A DNA stretch of 64,000 nt, from assembly GCA_963576725.1 (NCBI GenBank), contig OY755252.1, forward strand, positions 28,205,895 to 28,269,894, written 5' to 3'. The translations under genes and the position numbers were made by a program. Each line of letters begins with the position of its first letter. The first letter of the stretch is position 1. The notes below the pieces were generated by a model. That model saw only the letters and a list, made by a program, of their open reading frames with translations, searched no databases and was not told the origin of the DNA. Below are positions 1-8,820 of the stretch, piece by piece. This DNA is from Azorinus chamasolen (Eukaryota > Mollusca > Bivalvia > Cardiida > Solecurtidae).

Positions 1-215
1 TCTCACGATGTTTTTAAGTTTGCGGAAGACATACAACCTAGATATTAGTCGTGTTCGATCCCTGTGGGAACTTGAGTTTTGATTGCGTTTTGTTTTGATG
101 CACGGTTCTCGAAGACTATCATTAATTGGCCTATGGAGTAGTTCAAGCTAAACACAGAATTAGAATGGCACTAATTGCAGACATCGATTCCAGCATGGTT
201 TTAATTAGTGACTAT
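1..215. other. Non-coding, no recognisable feature
   Basis: No convincing reading frame, repeat end or RNA gene is seen here. The first T1 element begins at its right edge. Confidence 0.5.
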
Positions 216-663
216 TTAATCCTTTCTCTCGTATAAACGTGTTTCACGCATCTGCAAACAGATAAGACCCAAATCAGACGGTTCCAGTAGGAGCCATCTG
301 ATCAGGGTCTGCTCTGTTTGCTTATGGAATTTGATAGATCTCTGTTTTTAGTTTTTAAAATGTCTACAATGTTCCATGTTCCATATTTTGTTATAACTAC
401 AGTAAAACCCCTCTAATGCGACCACTGAATTATTAAACATGGGTGTCTTTATAAGCAGGCGGTTGCTTAATGCAGGCCAAAAGTAATGCAGAAAGCTCCT
501 AGATCATTACTTGTGTCCTGTATTAAGCTACCACCTGCTTCTATCACCCAGAATTATACATTTTAGGTGGTCGCATTAGACGGTTTTTACTGTACTATAA
601 ATGTTTATAAATATGCAGTAGGTATTGAAATTTGGAATAAATATAGAACATGAAAGGTGTTAA
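216..663 (+). mobile_element. T1b MITE, split by an A2 insertion
   Basis: TTAA-bounded element with a left end like TCCTTTCTCTCGTATAAACG. The stem has GCAAACAGA on the left and TCTGTTTGC on the right. The right half resumes after 594 and ends at TTAA 660-663. The uninterrupted relative at 14683-14932 has the same sequence on both sides of the break, so the A2 insertion between 398 and 594 is clearly secondary. Class assignment rests on the TTAA borders; no transposase is encoded. Confidence 0.8.
400..592 (+). mobile_element. A2 MITE nested in T1b
   Basis: Starts CAGTAAAACCCCTC and ends GGTTTTTACTG, with TA on both sides (398-399 and 593-594). The inner arms (GCTTAATGCAGG and CCTGTATTAAGC) are partly degraded: the hairpin tip is reduced to CTCCTAGATCATTAC. 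It is younger than the T1b copy that holds it. Confidence 0.85.
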
Positions 664-800
664 ACACTTCTCCTGCTATCTGCAACCTGATTAGCATTAG
701 AATTAGCCTGAATCCAGATGTGACGTCAGATAGCTCTGCGTCTGATCAGGATCCAAGCTGTTTGACACTCAGCCCGTAGTTTCTCAATGTTGTATCGAAT
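661..800 (-). mobile_element. T2b remnant
   Basis: Degenerate copy recognised by ATCAGGATCCAAGCTGTTTG followed by the T2b motif GACACTCAGCCCGTAGTTTC. Similar pieces lie at 15485, 25545 and 35135. The outer ends are not preserved. Confidence 0.5.
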
Positions 801-963
801 CGAACGTCAGTGAAAATGTACCAGGTCGTGGTTTGTGTAGATCTCAAACTGACAGCAGGCGATATTTCCTGTAATTAAATGCACACCCAGACGTCTTCGC
901 TGTTTATTAATTTCGTCTGTAAAATATTATTAACTGTTATCGCTGATTAATTTTTCACCCTTT

Positions 964-1211
964 TTAACACTTTAGTCCATGAATATGTATGTAAGAAATT
1001 ATGAAATCACCAATATTATTTTGATTTATTGCTATAATAGCATATGGTCACAGAAGTGTTGGTCATGGAAAGAAACTGTAGAATCATACCTTCATTATGC
1101 CTCAAGCAAATGTAGCAGACCCTGATGAGACGGCTCCTTCGGGAACCGTCTGATCTGGGGCTAGTCTGTTTGAAAAGGCGCAGAAAGGCGTATTTATGGA
1201 ATAAATGGTTG
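964..1211 (-). mobile_element. T1 MITE, reversed
   Basis: Left TTAA at 964-967 followed by the T1 right-end motif CCATGAATATGTATGTAAG. The stem runs through GACGGCTCCTTCGGGAACCGTC near 1120-1150. The end decayed to GGTTGA. The tip has TTC/GGG changes but remains mostly self-complementary. Confidence 0.75.
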
Positions 1212-1224
1212 AGACATTCAACAG

Positions 1225-1394
1225 TAACACACTGATTGGATTCCGATGAAACTCCGAGTCACTCGGCGTCTCATCTGGATCCCCACTGTTTACATAGGTA
1301 AATTGCAGATCTATGCGACATTGTCTCATCTGGATCCCCACTGTTTACATAGGTAAATTACAGATATATGCGACACTGATAGCGAAAGCGTTAA
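1225..1394 (-). mobile_element. T2 MITE, reversed, with internal duplication
   Basis: Reversed T2 with stem CTCCGAGTCACTCGGCGTC and end GATAGCGAAAGCGTTAA. A 55-bp segment covering half the stem and the adjoining flank is duplicated in tandem (1268-1322 and 1323-1377), so the right arm is present twice. Confidence 0.75.
1268..1377. repeat. 55-bp tandem duplication inside T2
   Basis: Two 55-bp copies, each beginning GTCTCATCTGGATCC, differing at only a few positions. It is recent compared with the decay of the host element and probably arose by slippage at the stem. Confidence 0.85.
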
Positions 1395-1620
1395 CACGTT
1401 TCACGTAGCTATCTTCCAAATATAAACTACCCGCCAATCCATATCATATTAACGCACCTATTGGCGTTAACTGTATCATGGGAAAGATCACATTACTGTA
1501 TTTCATTATCAGTCAGACTTACTGTCTCTCTTTTGGTGCCATATAAATTTCATGTGTAAACAATATCGTCTGCTTTAAGTTTAGAATGGACTTTTCGTCT
1601 AAAAACAGAAGTTGAGTGTT

Positions 1621-1755
1621 GAACTGGGATCCTATTAAGACGCCAATTTTACTGATTGTCTTATCTGGATCCAAACTGTTTGCAAATGTACTTACAAATA
1701 TGTCCGTTAGAGCAAGCGCGACCAGTCGCTTACTACGACATTGGCACACTTGACC
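1621..1755 (-). mobile_element. T2-like remnant
   Basis: A degraded hairpin (GGGATCCTATTAAGACGCC with GTCTTATCTGGATCC) followed by AAACTGTTTGCAAATG. No intact borders are seen. Confidence 0.45.
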
Positions 1756-1849
1756 CATGCATGTCTTGTTTATTTAGCTCTAATGAACATTTAGTAAGGA
1801 ATACGTCTTGATTATATTAATTAGCTGATTTTATGATGTTATGTAATAG

Positions 1850-1985
1850 CGTTAGGACTAAGTCAATAACTGGAGGAATTGTTTATCTATAACTTCATTA
1901 TAGGCAAACAGAGGAACTGATCTGGGTCTACACTGTTTTCAAATGCGTTAAAAGGCGTTTCTATGAGAGGGAACGGTTCAACCGT
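1850..1985 (-). mobile_element. T1 remnant, reversed
   Basis: TTATAGGCAAACAGAGG, then CTGATCTGGGTCTACACTG and GCGTTTCTATGAGAGGGAA. The left arm of the stem is deleted, leaving half a hairpin. Confidence 0.5.
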
Positions 1986-2047
1986 ACACATAGGTAGACA
2001 CACCATATTTGACAGATATCAGAAAAACTAGGCTAGTACCTTCTGTT

Positions 2048-2330
2048 GTGATTGCAAAATTCAGGACCAAAGTACAAAAGTGACTCATGCAGGAAACACC
2101 ACATACAGAACAAACAGCAGCCCGAACAGCAACACAAGGAAACAGCAAATGTACATAACTATAAAACCATCAAGAGAGGGACAAAGACAAAACAAACATG
2201 CAATAGGGGGAAGATGGAAGTACCGCCTTGGAACGGTCAGTGACAAAAGTCACTGGGGGTTAAACCGGTTTTTGGGCGCCCAACCTCACACTTATTCCAG
2301 TCGAATGATATTGGCTCATTGTTGAACGTA
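2048..2330. other. Unclassified segment richer in GC
   Basis: Purine- and CA-rich sequence ending in the denser stretch CGCCTTGGAACGGTCAGTG and TTGGGCGCCCAACC. Two short overlapping frames exist, but neither has coding character. It may be the end of a retroelement or another dispersed repeat; no second copy is in the window. Confidence 0.3.
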
Positions 2331-2367
2331 ACACTTTGAGCAGGAAAGTAATCAAATAAAGTTTGTA

Positions 2368-2711
2368 CAGTGAACCCTCGTCACAACGGAGGTGGTTGTT
2401 TCCAGACAGTTTGCTGGTATAACGAGGTTACCGTTATAACGAGTTAAACTATTAAAGAAACCATATGACCAGATTTAAACTAGTACCAACAGGTGAACGC
2501 TTAATGCAGAACACAACAAGTGCAAAAAGCTCCAATTGGGAGCTTTTTGCACTTGTTGTGTTCTGCATTAAGCGATCACCTGTCTTATTGGCATTGTACC
2601 TATTTATTCAGTGGTTGTTTCAAAGACTTAACGGTAATTTTGTCTCAATGCATACTGTCTGTATAACGAGGGTGCCATTGTAACGAATGCCGGTATAATG
2701 AGGATTCACTG
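2368..2711. mobile_element. A7 MITE with central palindrome
   Basis: 344 bp between TA dinucleotides. Starts CAGTGAACCCTCGTCACAAC and ends GTATAATGAGGATTCACTG. The centre (2491-2582) is a near-perfect inverted repeat running from AGGTGAACGCTTAATGC to GCATTAAGCGATCACCT, with tip GCTCCAATTGGGAGC. The ends resemble pogo/Tigger-type ends, but no transposase is present. Confidence 0.85.
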
Positions 2712-2959
2712 TAATATGTTTGAATTCAAATCAGACTGCGTGTGCACAAATTAAATGTGACATTTGATATTCTTTTGTAACAACTAGGATATAATATTTG
2801 CATAAGCGAAACAGTCATTAAAATACACACGTAAGAGTCAACCATTTTTGGATATTATTGATCGAAACTGCAGCTTTTGTAGTATTATTTTCATTTGTGA
2901 AACGTTTTTTTGTGTTTCTTTTTCTACTAAACGTCCATTTTGTTCCAGCGGCGTTTTGT

Positions 2960-3480
2960 AGTTGTTGTTTTTTTCCAAGGCAGTCTGTGTTGTAACATTG
3001 TTGGTTTTTTGGCGTTTTTCCTAAACTTTATATTGTACTACAGTAAAACCTCTCTATAACGACCACTAACTTATGTTAATTAGTTGGAATTTTGGCATGT
3101 GGTTGCTTAAAGCAAGGTGAAAGTAAAACAGAACGCTCCTATAGGAGCGTTCTGTTTTACTTTCACCTGGCTTTAAGCATCCACCTGCCTTTAACACAAA
3201 GTACTTGATGTAGTTTAGTGGTCGTTATAGAGAGGGTTTACTGTATATGCTGTTTGTGTTTTAAGCCACGATGTTGCACCATTGGCGTGTTTGCGAGATT
3301 TCTCTAAACATCGTTTTGTACCTTTGGCGTTTTTGCGTATTTCTACAATTCACATTATACCACTGGCGTTGTTTTGTGTGTTTTTTTAGATCTTCACCGA
3401 GTATCAATGGTGTTTTTGCGTTCTTCTAAATTTAAATCTTCGTCACTTTGTAGCATTGGCAGATTTGCGTCTTTTAAACA
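2960..3480. repeat. Degenerate minisatellite of about 50 bp
   Basis: Repeated blocks share the pattern ATTGGCGTTTTTGCG, then TTTCT, then TAAA, then TTTTGTA. At least five diverged units are visible at 2985-3040 and 3265-3475, separated by the A1 insertion at 3041. The unit boundaries are approximate. Confidence 0.5.
3041..3243 (+). mobile_element. A1 MITE, complete
   Basis: 203 bp, starts CAGTAAAACCTCTCTATAAC and ends TATAGAGAGGGTTTACTG, with TA on both sides. The central hairpin is perfect around ACGCTCCTATAGGAGCGT. It interrupts the surrounding minisatellite. Confidence 0.9.
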
Positions 3481-3647
3481 ATCACTTTTTACAACAGATA
3501 TTTTTTTTGCAATTCTGCAAAGAACGTGAATTATTTATAGAATCTGGGTTTAGTTTTTTTGTTGGGTTGGGACAGGGCATGTTTTCTGTTTTCCGTATCT
3601 GTCAGAGTTTCATACCATTGCGTTAAAGTAGATACATATAAAGATTA

Positions 3648-3734
3648 CAGTAAACTTGTTTCTAACGCGACCACTTAATGAATATATAATTGGTGTCTTT
3701 AATAGCTGATGTATGCTTTATATAGGTTTTACTG
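3648..3734 (+). mobile_element. A2 deletion derivative
   Basis: Only 87 bp remain: CAGTAAACTTGTTTCTAACG at the left and ATATAGGTTTTACTG at the right. The whole central hairpin is gone, as expected from excision of a stem during replication. Confidence 0.7.
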
Positions 3735-3989
3735 TATCTCCACGCTGTATTTACTGACATTGAATAGACGTTATACAGCATTAGCATTGGGTTATTCCAA
3801 ACTCTAATGGTATATTATTTATTGGGGGAATTGTTTTAGTGTCTGGCAAATGTCATAACATTCTTACTCCCTGTGTGATACTAAACAAAGGCGCACTGTC
3901 ATGTTTCATTTTATGGACAATACCAAGGCAAAACACATGCGGCAATGCATTGGTAATTGTTTGGACAATATTGGCGCATTTACCATATG
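3735..3989. other. Non-coding, nothing recognised
   Basis: AT-rich sequence without a supported frame or repeat end. Confidence 0.4.
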
Positions 3990-4195
3990 CAGTAAAACCC
4001 GTCTAATACGATCACTTAATGAATAAACATTTCTGCCTTTATAAGCAGGTGGTTGCTTAATGCAGGACGAAAGTTATGCAGAAAGCTCCTATAGGAGCTT
4101 TCTGCATAACTTTCGTCCTGCATTAAGCTACCACCTGCCTCTGTCACCCAGAATTATGCCCCCAGTTTAGTGGTCGCATCAGAGTTGTTTTACTG
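3990..4195 (+). mobile_element. A2 MITE, complete
   Basis: 206 bp between TA-like borders. Starts CAGTAAAACCCGTCTAATAC; ends GAGTTGTTTTACTG. The central stem of about 45 bp per arm runs from GCAGGTGGTTGCTTAATGC to GCATTAAGCTACCACCTGC, with tip GCTCCTATAGGAGC. It is the best reference copy of A2 here. Confidence 0.9.
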
Positions 4196-4324
4196 TGTAT
4201 GTTTCCACATTTATTCCATATTCAAACGATGTCTGTTATAGTTTATATATGGTTATAACGAGATAAATGCATGGGCAATCTTGCACGTTTTATGACTTGA
4301 TACAAGTTCCACAAAAAAGGGACG

Positions 4325-4535
4325 GTTGTCCTTATGTAAGCGCATTTTGACGCATCTGCAAACAGAGTAGACCCAGATCAGACGGCTCCTAGGAGCCGTC
4401 TGATCAGGGTCTGCTCTGTTTGCTTATGGTGTAATATAGATATGATTCTACAGCTTCTGCTTAAGTCAAACTGTTTTGTGTTCATATGCCATTATAAAAA
4501 AATCTTGTTAATATTCATGACGTCATTCATTAGGT
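4325..4535 (+). mobile_element. T1 MITE, left border lost
   Basis: Hairpin 4358-4423: GCAAACAGAGTAGACCC on the left, GGGTCTGCTCTGTTTGC on the right, tip GGCTCCTAGGAGCC. It is followed by the T1 right half (ATATAGATATGATTCTACAG and ATTCATGACGTCATTC). The left and right arms keep the A/A mismatch typical of this class (CCCAGATC against GATCAGGG). Confidence 0.85.
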
Positions 4536-4825
4536 TAGACACAACCTCTTTGAATAATTTTTCCTGGAAGGAGCAGTTACTAGAAAAATGGAAATAGTTT
4601 TAACCCTTTCGCTGCCAATTCCGGATATGTGATTACCTATGCAAACAGTTGCAGTTGCCGAGTAACTCGGCGTCTCATCAGGATCCAAACTGTTTGTAAC
4701 TGTTACTATGTTTTTGAAACAAAAATGAAGAAAATCAAAATAATGAAAATTTGTAGCAGACGACAAAGTTAGCAGACGACAGAATTTGGCAGCGAAAGGG
4801 TTAAAACCACTGTGATGAATAGTGT
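4535..4825 (-). mobile_element. T5 remnant, split by T2
   Basis: Reversed T5 flank (CAACCTCTTTGAATAATTTT, GGAGCAGTTACTAG) to the left of the T2 copy, and AACCACTGTGATGAATAG to its right. In intact T5 copies these two parts are contiguous, so the T2 insertion is secondary. Confidence 0.65.
4600..4804 (+). mobile_element. T2 MITE nested in T5
   Basis: 205 bp between TTAA 4600-4603 and TTAA 4801-4804. Terminal inverted repeat CCCTTTCGCTGCCAA and TTGGCAGCGAAAGGG. The stem is partly damaged on its left side (CAGTTGCAGTTGCCGAG), while CTCGGCGTCTCATCAGGATCC is intact on the right. Confidence 0.9.
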
Positions 4826-4850
4826 TCTTCCAGTTTTGTTATGAAACATA

Positions 4851-5057
4851 CAGTAAACCCCGCTAATGCGACCACTTAATGAATAAACATGGCTGTTTTT
4901 ATAAGCAGAGATGGATGCTTAATGCAGGACGAAAGTTATGAAGAAAGTTCCTATAGGAGCTTTCTGCATAACTCTCGTCCTGCATTAAGCTACCAACTGC
5001 CTTTGCCACTGTGAATTATGCCCCCTCTTGCTGGTTGCATTAGAGGGTTTGTTACTG
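4851..5057 (+). mobile_element. A2 MITE, complete
   Basis: Starts CAGTAAACCCCGCTAATGCG, ends GGGTTTGTTACTG, TA on both sides. Hairpin arms have a few unpaired changes (ATGAAGAAAGTTCC against GGAGCTTTCTGCAT), so it is somewhat older than the copy at 3990. Confidence 0.85.
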
Positions 5058-5098
5058 TATATCACTACACTATCAGACGTCTTGCCACCTCTGTACTA

Positions 5099-5496
5099 CA
5101 GTAAAGTCTCGCCAATGCAAACATATACAATTCAACCTCTCTATACCGGTCACTAAATTGTGTTAATTAGTTGGTATTTAGGGCAGGTGGCTGCTTTAAG
5201 CAAAGTGAAAGTAAAACAGATCGTTCCTATAGGAGCGTTCTGTTTTACTTTCAACTTGCTTTAAGCAACCGCCTGCCTTTAACACAAAATACTTGATATA
5301 ATTTAGTGTCCGTTATAGAGAGGTATTACTGTACTTTATTAACATAGTAAACTGTATGAGCAGTCGGTTGCTTAATGCAAAGCAAACGTCCCTGTAGGAG
5401 CTTTCTGCTTAACTGCTATCCTGCATCTAGCTACTACCTGTTTTTAAAATCCAGAATTATACTTCTCTTGATACTCATATTAGTGAGACCTTATTG
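5099..5496 (+). mobile_element. A2 MITE split by an A1 insertion
   Basis: Left end CAGTAAAGTCTCGCCAATGC, then the A1 copy, then the remaining A2 body (GTCGGTTGCTTAATGC, GGAGCTTTCTGCTTAAC, AGACCTTATTG). Its final TA (5497-5498) is also the border of the next A3 element, so the two elements abut. Confidence 0.75.
5128..5331 (+). mobile_element. A1 MITE nested in A2
   Basis: Left end altered to CAATTCAACCTCTCTATACC; right end TATAGAGAGGTATTACTG. Central hairpin with tip CGTTCCTATAGGAGCG. TA lies on both sides. Confidence 0.8.
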
Positions 5497-5498
5497 TA

Positions 5499-5667
5499 CA
5501 GTAAAACTCCTCTAAACCGGAATTCTAGTAGAGAAAAAAGTAAATATTGTTAGGCAGATGGCTACTTAATGCAGTGTTAACGTCATGCAGAAAGCATTCA
5601 ACTGCCACCTGTTTCCAAGACGGATATCTATACTAAATTGAACGTCCGGTTTAGAGGGGTCTTACTG
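5499..5667 (+). mobile_element. A3 MITE, hairpin partly deleted
   Basis: Starts CAGTAAAACTCCTCTAAACC, ends GGTTTAGAGGGGTCTTACTG. Between them only the left arm (GCAGTGTTAACGTCATGCAG) and the outer right arm remain; the tip is missing. Confidence 0.8.
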
Positions 5668-5860
5668 TACGAGTAAATGTTATACGGACAGAGTGCATCA
5701 ATGCTATCGGTATATACTACCGATCACATTGTATTCTGTTTCACTGCATTATATGAAGACCCCAGAACCGGATCAGAGATCACAGTTATAGTTTGTCACT
5801 GATCTGGTTCCACCCAGTTTATAAAGTCTAACAGAGGTGCTCGATAACCAAGGTGCAATA

Positions 5861-6040
5861 CAGAAGGATCTGTCTTAAATGGCCAATACTTTATTGCAGG
5901 TGGTGCTTAATGCATGACAAAAGTAAATCACAGAGCTCCTATAGGAGCTTTCTGCATTACGTGTGACCAGCATTAAGCTACCACCTGCCTTACAGACACA
6001 TAATTAGACTTATGTTAAGATGTTTTAGATACAGTGTTTT
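5861..6040 (+). mobile_element. A4 MITE, degenerate
   Basis: Left end CAGAAGGATCTGTCTTAAAT; stem GCAGGTGGTGCTTAATGCATG to AGCATTAAGCTACCACCTGC with tip GCTCCTATAGGAGC. The right end is not recognisable. Confidence 0.65.
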
Positions 6041-6182
6041 GGTGTCCCATTTGTACATCATTCTTGCCAATGGTCTGACGTAACGATTGATCAGGGTATA
6101 TACTGATCGCAGATTACTCTATTTACCGTATGTACCTTTATCTAAGGACGTGGCTAATATTCCTGTATTGATACTCTTCAAA

Positions 6183-6400
6183 CTTTAACTCATGGATATG
6201 CATGTCAAAATTAATGACAATATGAATAATAATTGTATTATTTGTTATAATGGCATGCGATCTCATAGAAACTTGGCCATGGTTGAAATTGTAGAACCAG
6301 ATTCATTTCATAAACAGAGCTGACCCTGGTCAGCGATAGAGTTGACCCTGGTCAATGATAGAGCTGACCCAGGTCATCGATATTCGGTTATGTTTCGCGT
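6183..6400 (-). mobile_element. T1 remnant with triplicated stem segment
   Basis: Reversed T1 left part (CTCATGGATATGCATGTC, TATAATGGCATGCGATC, ATTGTAGAACCAGATTC). Where the hairpin should begin there are three tandem 22-bp units instead, and no normal right half. Confidence 0.6.
6316..6381. repeat. 22-bp x 3 tandem repeat
   Basis: Units at 6316-6337, 6338-6359 and 6360-6381, each like AGAGCTGACCCTGGTCAGCG. They derive from the T1 stem and each is itself partly self-complementary (TGACC and GGTCA). Confidence 0.8.
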
Positions 6401-6436
6401 ATTGTATTTACTTACATGCAAACAGTATTTATACGT

Positions 6437-6689
6437 TTAACCCTTTCTCTGTTGCATATTCATGTAAGAAATATTGACGTCATGAATCTTAATAAGATTA
6501 TTTTTATAATGGCATATGAACACATGACATTTTGGCTCAGTGAGAAGCTGTAGATTCAGATCTCTATTACACAATAAGCAAACAGAGCAGAGCTTTATCA
6601 GACGGCTCCTATAGGAGCTGTCTGATCTTGGTCTACTCTGTTTGCAGATGTGTAACAATGCGCTTTGTTTATGTTGATTCATTTGTTAA
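6437..6689 (-). mobile_element. T1 MITE, reversed, near complete
   Basis: 253 bp from TTAA 6437-6440 to TTAA 6686-6689. Contains TTCATGTAAGAAATATTGAC, TATAATGGCATATGAAC and the stem GCAAACAGAGCAGAG to GGTCTACTCTGTTTGC with tip GGCTCCTATAGGAGC. The right border sequence is altered (TTGATTCATTTG). Confidence 0.85.
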
Positions 6690-6795
6690 CCTAATCCTTA
6701 TCCTGCAATTTTCGACCAGATTCGAATTTGCAAACAGTTTGGATCCAGATAAAATGCCGAGTAAATCGGCGTCTCACCAGAATCAAAATTCACAC
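6690..6795 (+). mobile_element. T2 remnant
   Basis: GCAAACAGTTTGGATCCAGA, then the stem remnant TGCCGAGTAAATCGGCGTC and TCACCAGAATCAAAA. Right half missing. It shares its left TTAA with the preceding T1. Confidence 0.55.
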
Positions 6796-6836
6796 TAGGC
6801 TAATGTTCCCCCAACAGATTGCTCAAATAGCTAATA

Positions 6837-7043
6837 CAGTAAAACCTCTCAATAACGGCCACTAAATCTCATCAAATATTTTGTGTCAAATGCAGGTGGC
6901 TGCTGAGAGCAAGGTGAAAGTAAATCAGAACACTCCTATAGGAGCGTTCTGTTTTACTTTGACCTTGCTTTAATCACCCACCTGCCTTAAATAGTTAGAC
7001 ATTATTAACATAATTTAGTGGCCGTTATAGAGAGGTTTTACTG
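6837..7043 (-). mobile_element. A1 MITE, complete
   Basis: Starts CAGTAAAACCTCTCAATAAC, ends TATAGAGAGGTTTTACTG, TA on both sides, tip ACTCCTATAGGAGCG. It lies only about 70 bp upstream of the splice acceptor of the coding exon, in reverse orientation relative to the copy at 3041. Confidence 0.88.
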
Positions 7044-7110
7044 TAGTCAAATTGCACGAGATCTAAATTTGAGCAGACATTCCATTTCTAAGTTCTCGAT
7101 TTTTAATTTC

Positions 7111-7112
7111 AG
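7111..7112 (+). promoter_or_regulatory. Splice acceptor of the main coding exon
   Basis: AG preceded by the pyrimidine-rich stretch TTCTCGATTTTTAATTTC. The open frame runs through the acceptor without a stop, which supports it as the exon start. Confidence 0.6.
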
Positions 7113-7818
7113 GCTGGTGATTTGAGAAATACTTTATCAGATACTCGCAGACAGACAACCCCGGAGGGAAACATGGCTGTGTCTGAGAGCCCAAGCGGCA
7201 AAAGTACCCCTGGGTCTCACCAGTCTCGAACTTTGTCCTCTGTTGATAAATCGGCTCAGTCCAGAACTGGAAGACCGCCCACCACCAGTATTCTAAGAAG
7301 CGCCATGTACTACCAAAACAGAATAATAATACCGGAAGTGAAATCCCGACCTGCTACCAGTGCTTCGAATAGAAACTCAGGAGGCGCTGTGTCTAGCACA
7401 ACTGGTGTTGCTATAAACGGTCCAAATATAAAAGGCACGCCGGTTAATTCCAATAATTCTAATTTTAGAGCGTCGACAGCGCATATGGATGGTACTAGAG
7501 CGGGCGCTACAAGTCAAGCGCGGCTCAGTCATCATGAGAGACTAAGAGACACGATGGACTCTCGTGTAGATATTGTAGTGACTGACACAGACGCGGTTAA
7601 TAGGCCTCACAAAGTCAAGAAGAAGTCTATATGGCGACGGATATATCGGGTGCTTCAGGACAATCGCATGAAAGGCGATCCTAATGCGGAATTAATCTTA
7701 GCCGGCTCAAATCCTCAGGACTTTCGACTGTTGAAAAAAGTGCTAAATATCTCATTTTTGACTATCGGGATTGCATTACTAGTGTCGGTTGTAATAGTGA
7801 TCATATATTCAGCAATAG
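7113..7818 (+). CDS. Coding exon of an unidentified single-pass membrane protein
   Basis: Internal exon of 706 nt, about 235 codons, read in the frame that opens at the acceptor (AGDLRNT...). I do not recognise the family. Residues 1-145 are rich in Ser, Thr, Arg and Pro and look disordered. A basic patch follows (KVKKKSIWRRIYR, about 167-179), then one hydrophobic segment of about 22 residues (211-232, ISFLTIGIALLVSVV) just before the donor. A long basic, presumably cytosolic N-terminal tail with a membrane anchor is the simplest reading. An ATG at 7173 with A at -3 and G at +4 could be the true start if the upstream part is untranslated. The exon ends in phase 1 at a strong donor, GTAAGT. 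It is the only repeat-free coding stretch in the first 50 kb. Confidence 0.8.
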
Positions 7819-7824
7819 GTAAGT
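7819..7824 (+). promoter_or_regulatory. Splice donor GTAAGT
   Basis: Consensus donor directly after ATAG. Reading through it would add only Lys-Tyr-Thr and a stop at 7830-7832, so a spliced transcript is more likely than a terminal exon. Confidence 0.7.
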
Positions 7825-7869
7825 ATACTTAAAAGTTATTGTATAGTCCCAAACCTATCTATATACCCT

Positions 7870-7985
7870 ACAGAGGCGCCTTTTTGGCGCATTTGCAAAC
7901 AGAGACGACACAGACCAGACATGTCCTGTAGAAGCAGTCTGATCAGGGTCTGCTCTATTGCTTATGGAACAATATAGATTAATGC
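7870..7985 (+). mobile_element. T1 MITE, degenerate
   Basis: GGCGCATTTGCAAACAGAG, a degraded stem (ATGTCCTGTAGAAGCAGTC), then CTGATCAGGGTCTGCTC and GGAACAATATAGATT. Borders lost. Confidence 0.6.
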
Positions 7986-8015
7986 AATGATCAAATACAT
8001 TCATGTGTTTAATTA

Positions 8016-8217
8016 CAGTAAAATATGTCTATAACGGCCACTAGATTGTGTGTATTAGTTAGTATTTAGGGCAGATGGCTGCTTAAAGCAAGGTGAAAGT
8101 AAAACAGAACGCTCCTATAGGAGCGTTCTGTTTTACTTTCACCTCGCTTTAAGTAGCTACATGGCTTTAACACAAAAATACTTGATGTAATTTAGTGGCC
8201 GCTATAGAGAGGTTTAT
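8016..8217 (+). mobile_element. A1 MITE, near complete
   Basis: Starts CAGTAAAATATGTCTATAAC; the right end is eroded after TATAGAGAGGTTTA. Perfect inner hairpin around CGCTCCTATAGGAGCG. Confidence 0.82.
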
Positions 8218-8329
8218 ACATGTATACCATTATAAAATATCTGCGATAAATTATATTCACCCGGCTATCAATGAATTCATATAAATACATTTGTATTCAT
8301 TAAGTGACGGATTAAAATATATTTTGAAT

Positions 8330-8400
8330 GACCACTAAGTAAACATATGGTTTTTAAAAACAGATAACTGTTTTATGCAGGTCCAATACAAAGAATAGAG
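8330..8400 (+). mobile_element. A2 fragment
   Basis: GAATGACCACTAAGTAAACATATGG resembles the A2 left portion (shortened here: TGACCACTAAGTAAACAT), followed by TTTTATGCAGGTCCAA. No ends remain. Confidence 0.35.
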
Positions 8401-8463
8401 ATTTAAGGGTATATTAACTATATTGACCGCCAAAATTAGGCATTTTGTTAATCATGGGCGAGC

Positions 8464-8720
8464 TTAAACCCTTTACTGCATAAATAATCCTTTATACGCA
8501 TTTGCAAACAGCGTAGCCCAGATCAACCAGCTACTGTAGGAATCGTCTGATCTGGGTCTTCTCTGTTTGCTTATGAAATAATATATACATGATTTTTACA
8601 GTTCCTACCATGGCCAAACGTTCTGTGTCCGTGTGCCATTTTAACAAATAATCTAAGTAATATAATATGTTATATGATGTAATTATTTCTGACATGGAAA
8701 TCCACTGAGTAAATGGTTAA
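8464..8720 (+). mobile_element. T1 MITE, complete borders
   Basis: 257 bp from TTAA 8464-8467 (AACCCTTTACTGCATAAA) to TTAA 8717-8720 (TGAGTAAATGGTTAA). The stem is worn: GATCAACCAGCTACTGTAGG against AATCGTCTGATC. Confidence 0.85.
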
Positions 8721-8820
8721 AGGTTCTGAAAACAGTATATAGCTACACAGCAGTTTGCAGGGATCAAATAGTTCAGACAGTAAGACCTTTACAAGCACAG
8801 GTTCAGATAAAATACGTAAA

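Noticed and set aside
4358..4423. Bacterial-style transcription terminators or attenuators
   Set aside because: The hairpins are parts of repeated MITEs, lack U-tracts, and the genome is eukaryotic.
7113..7832. Treating the exon as a complete gene ending at TAA 7830
   Set aside because: A strong GTAAGT donor lies just before the stop and would be wasted; the frame also opens directly at a splice acceptor.
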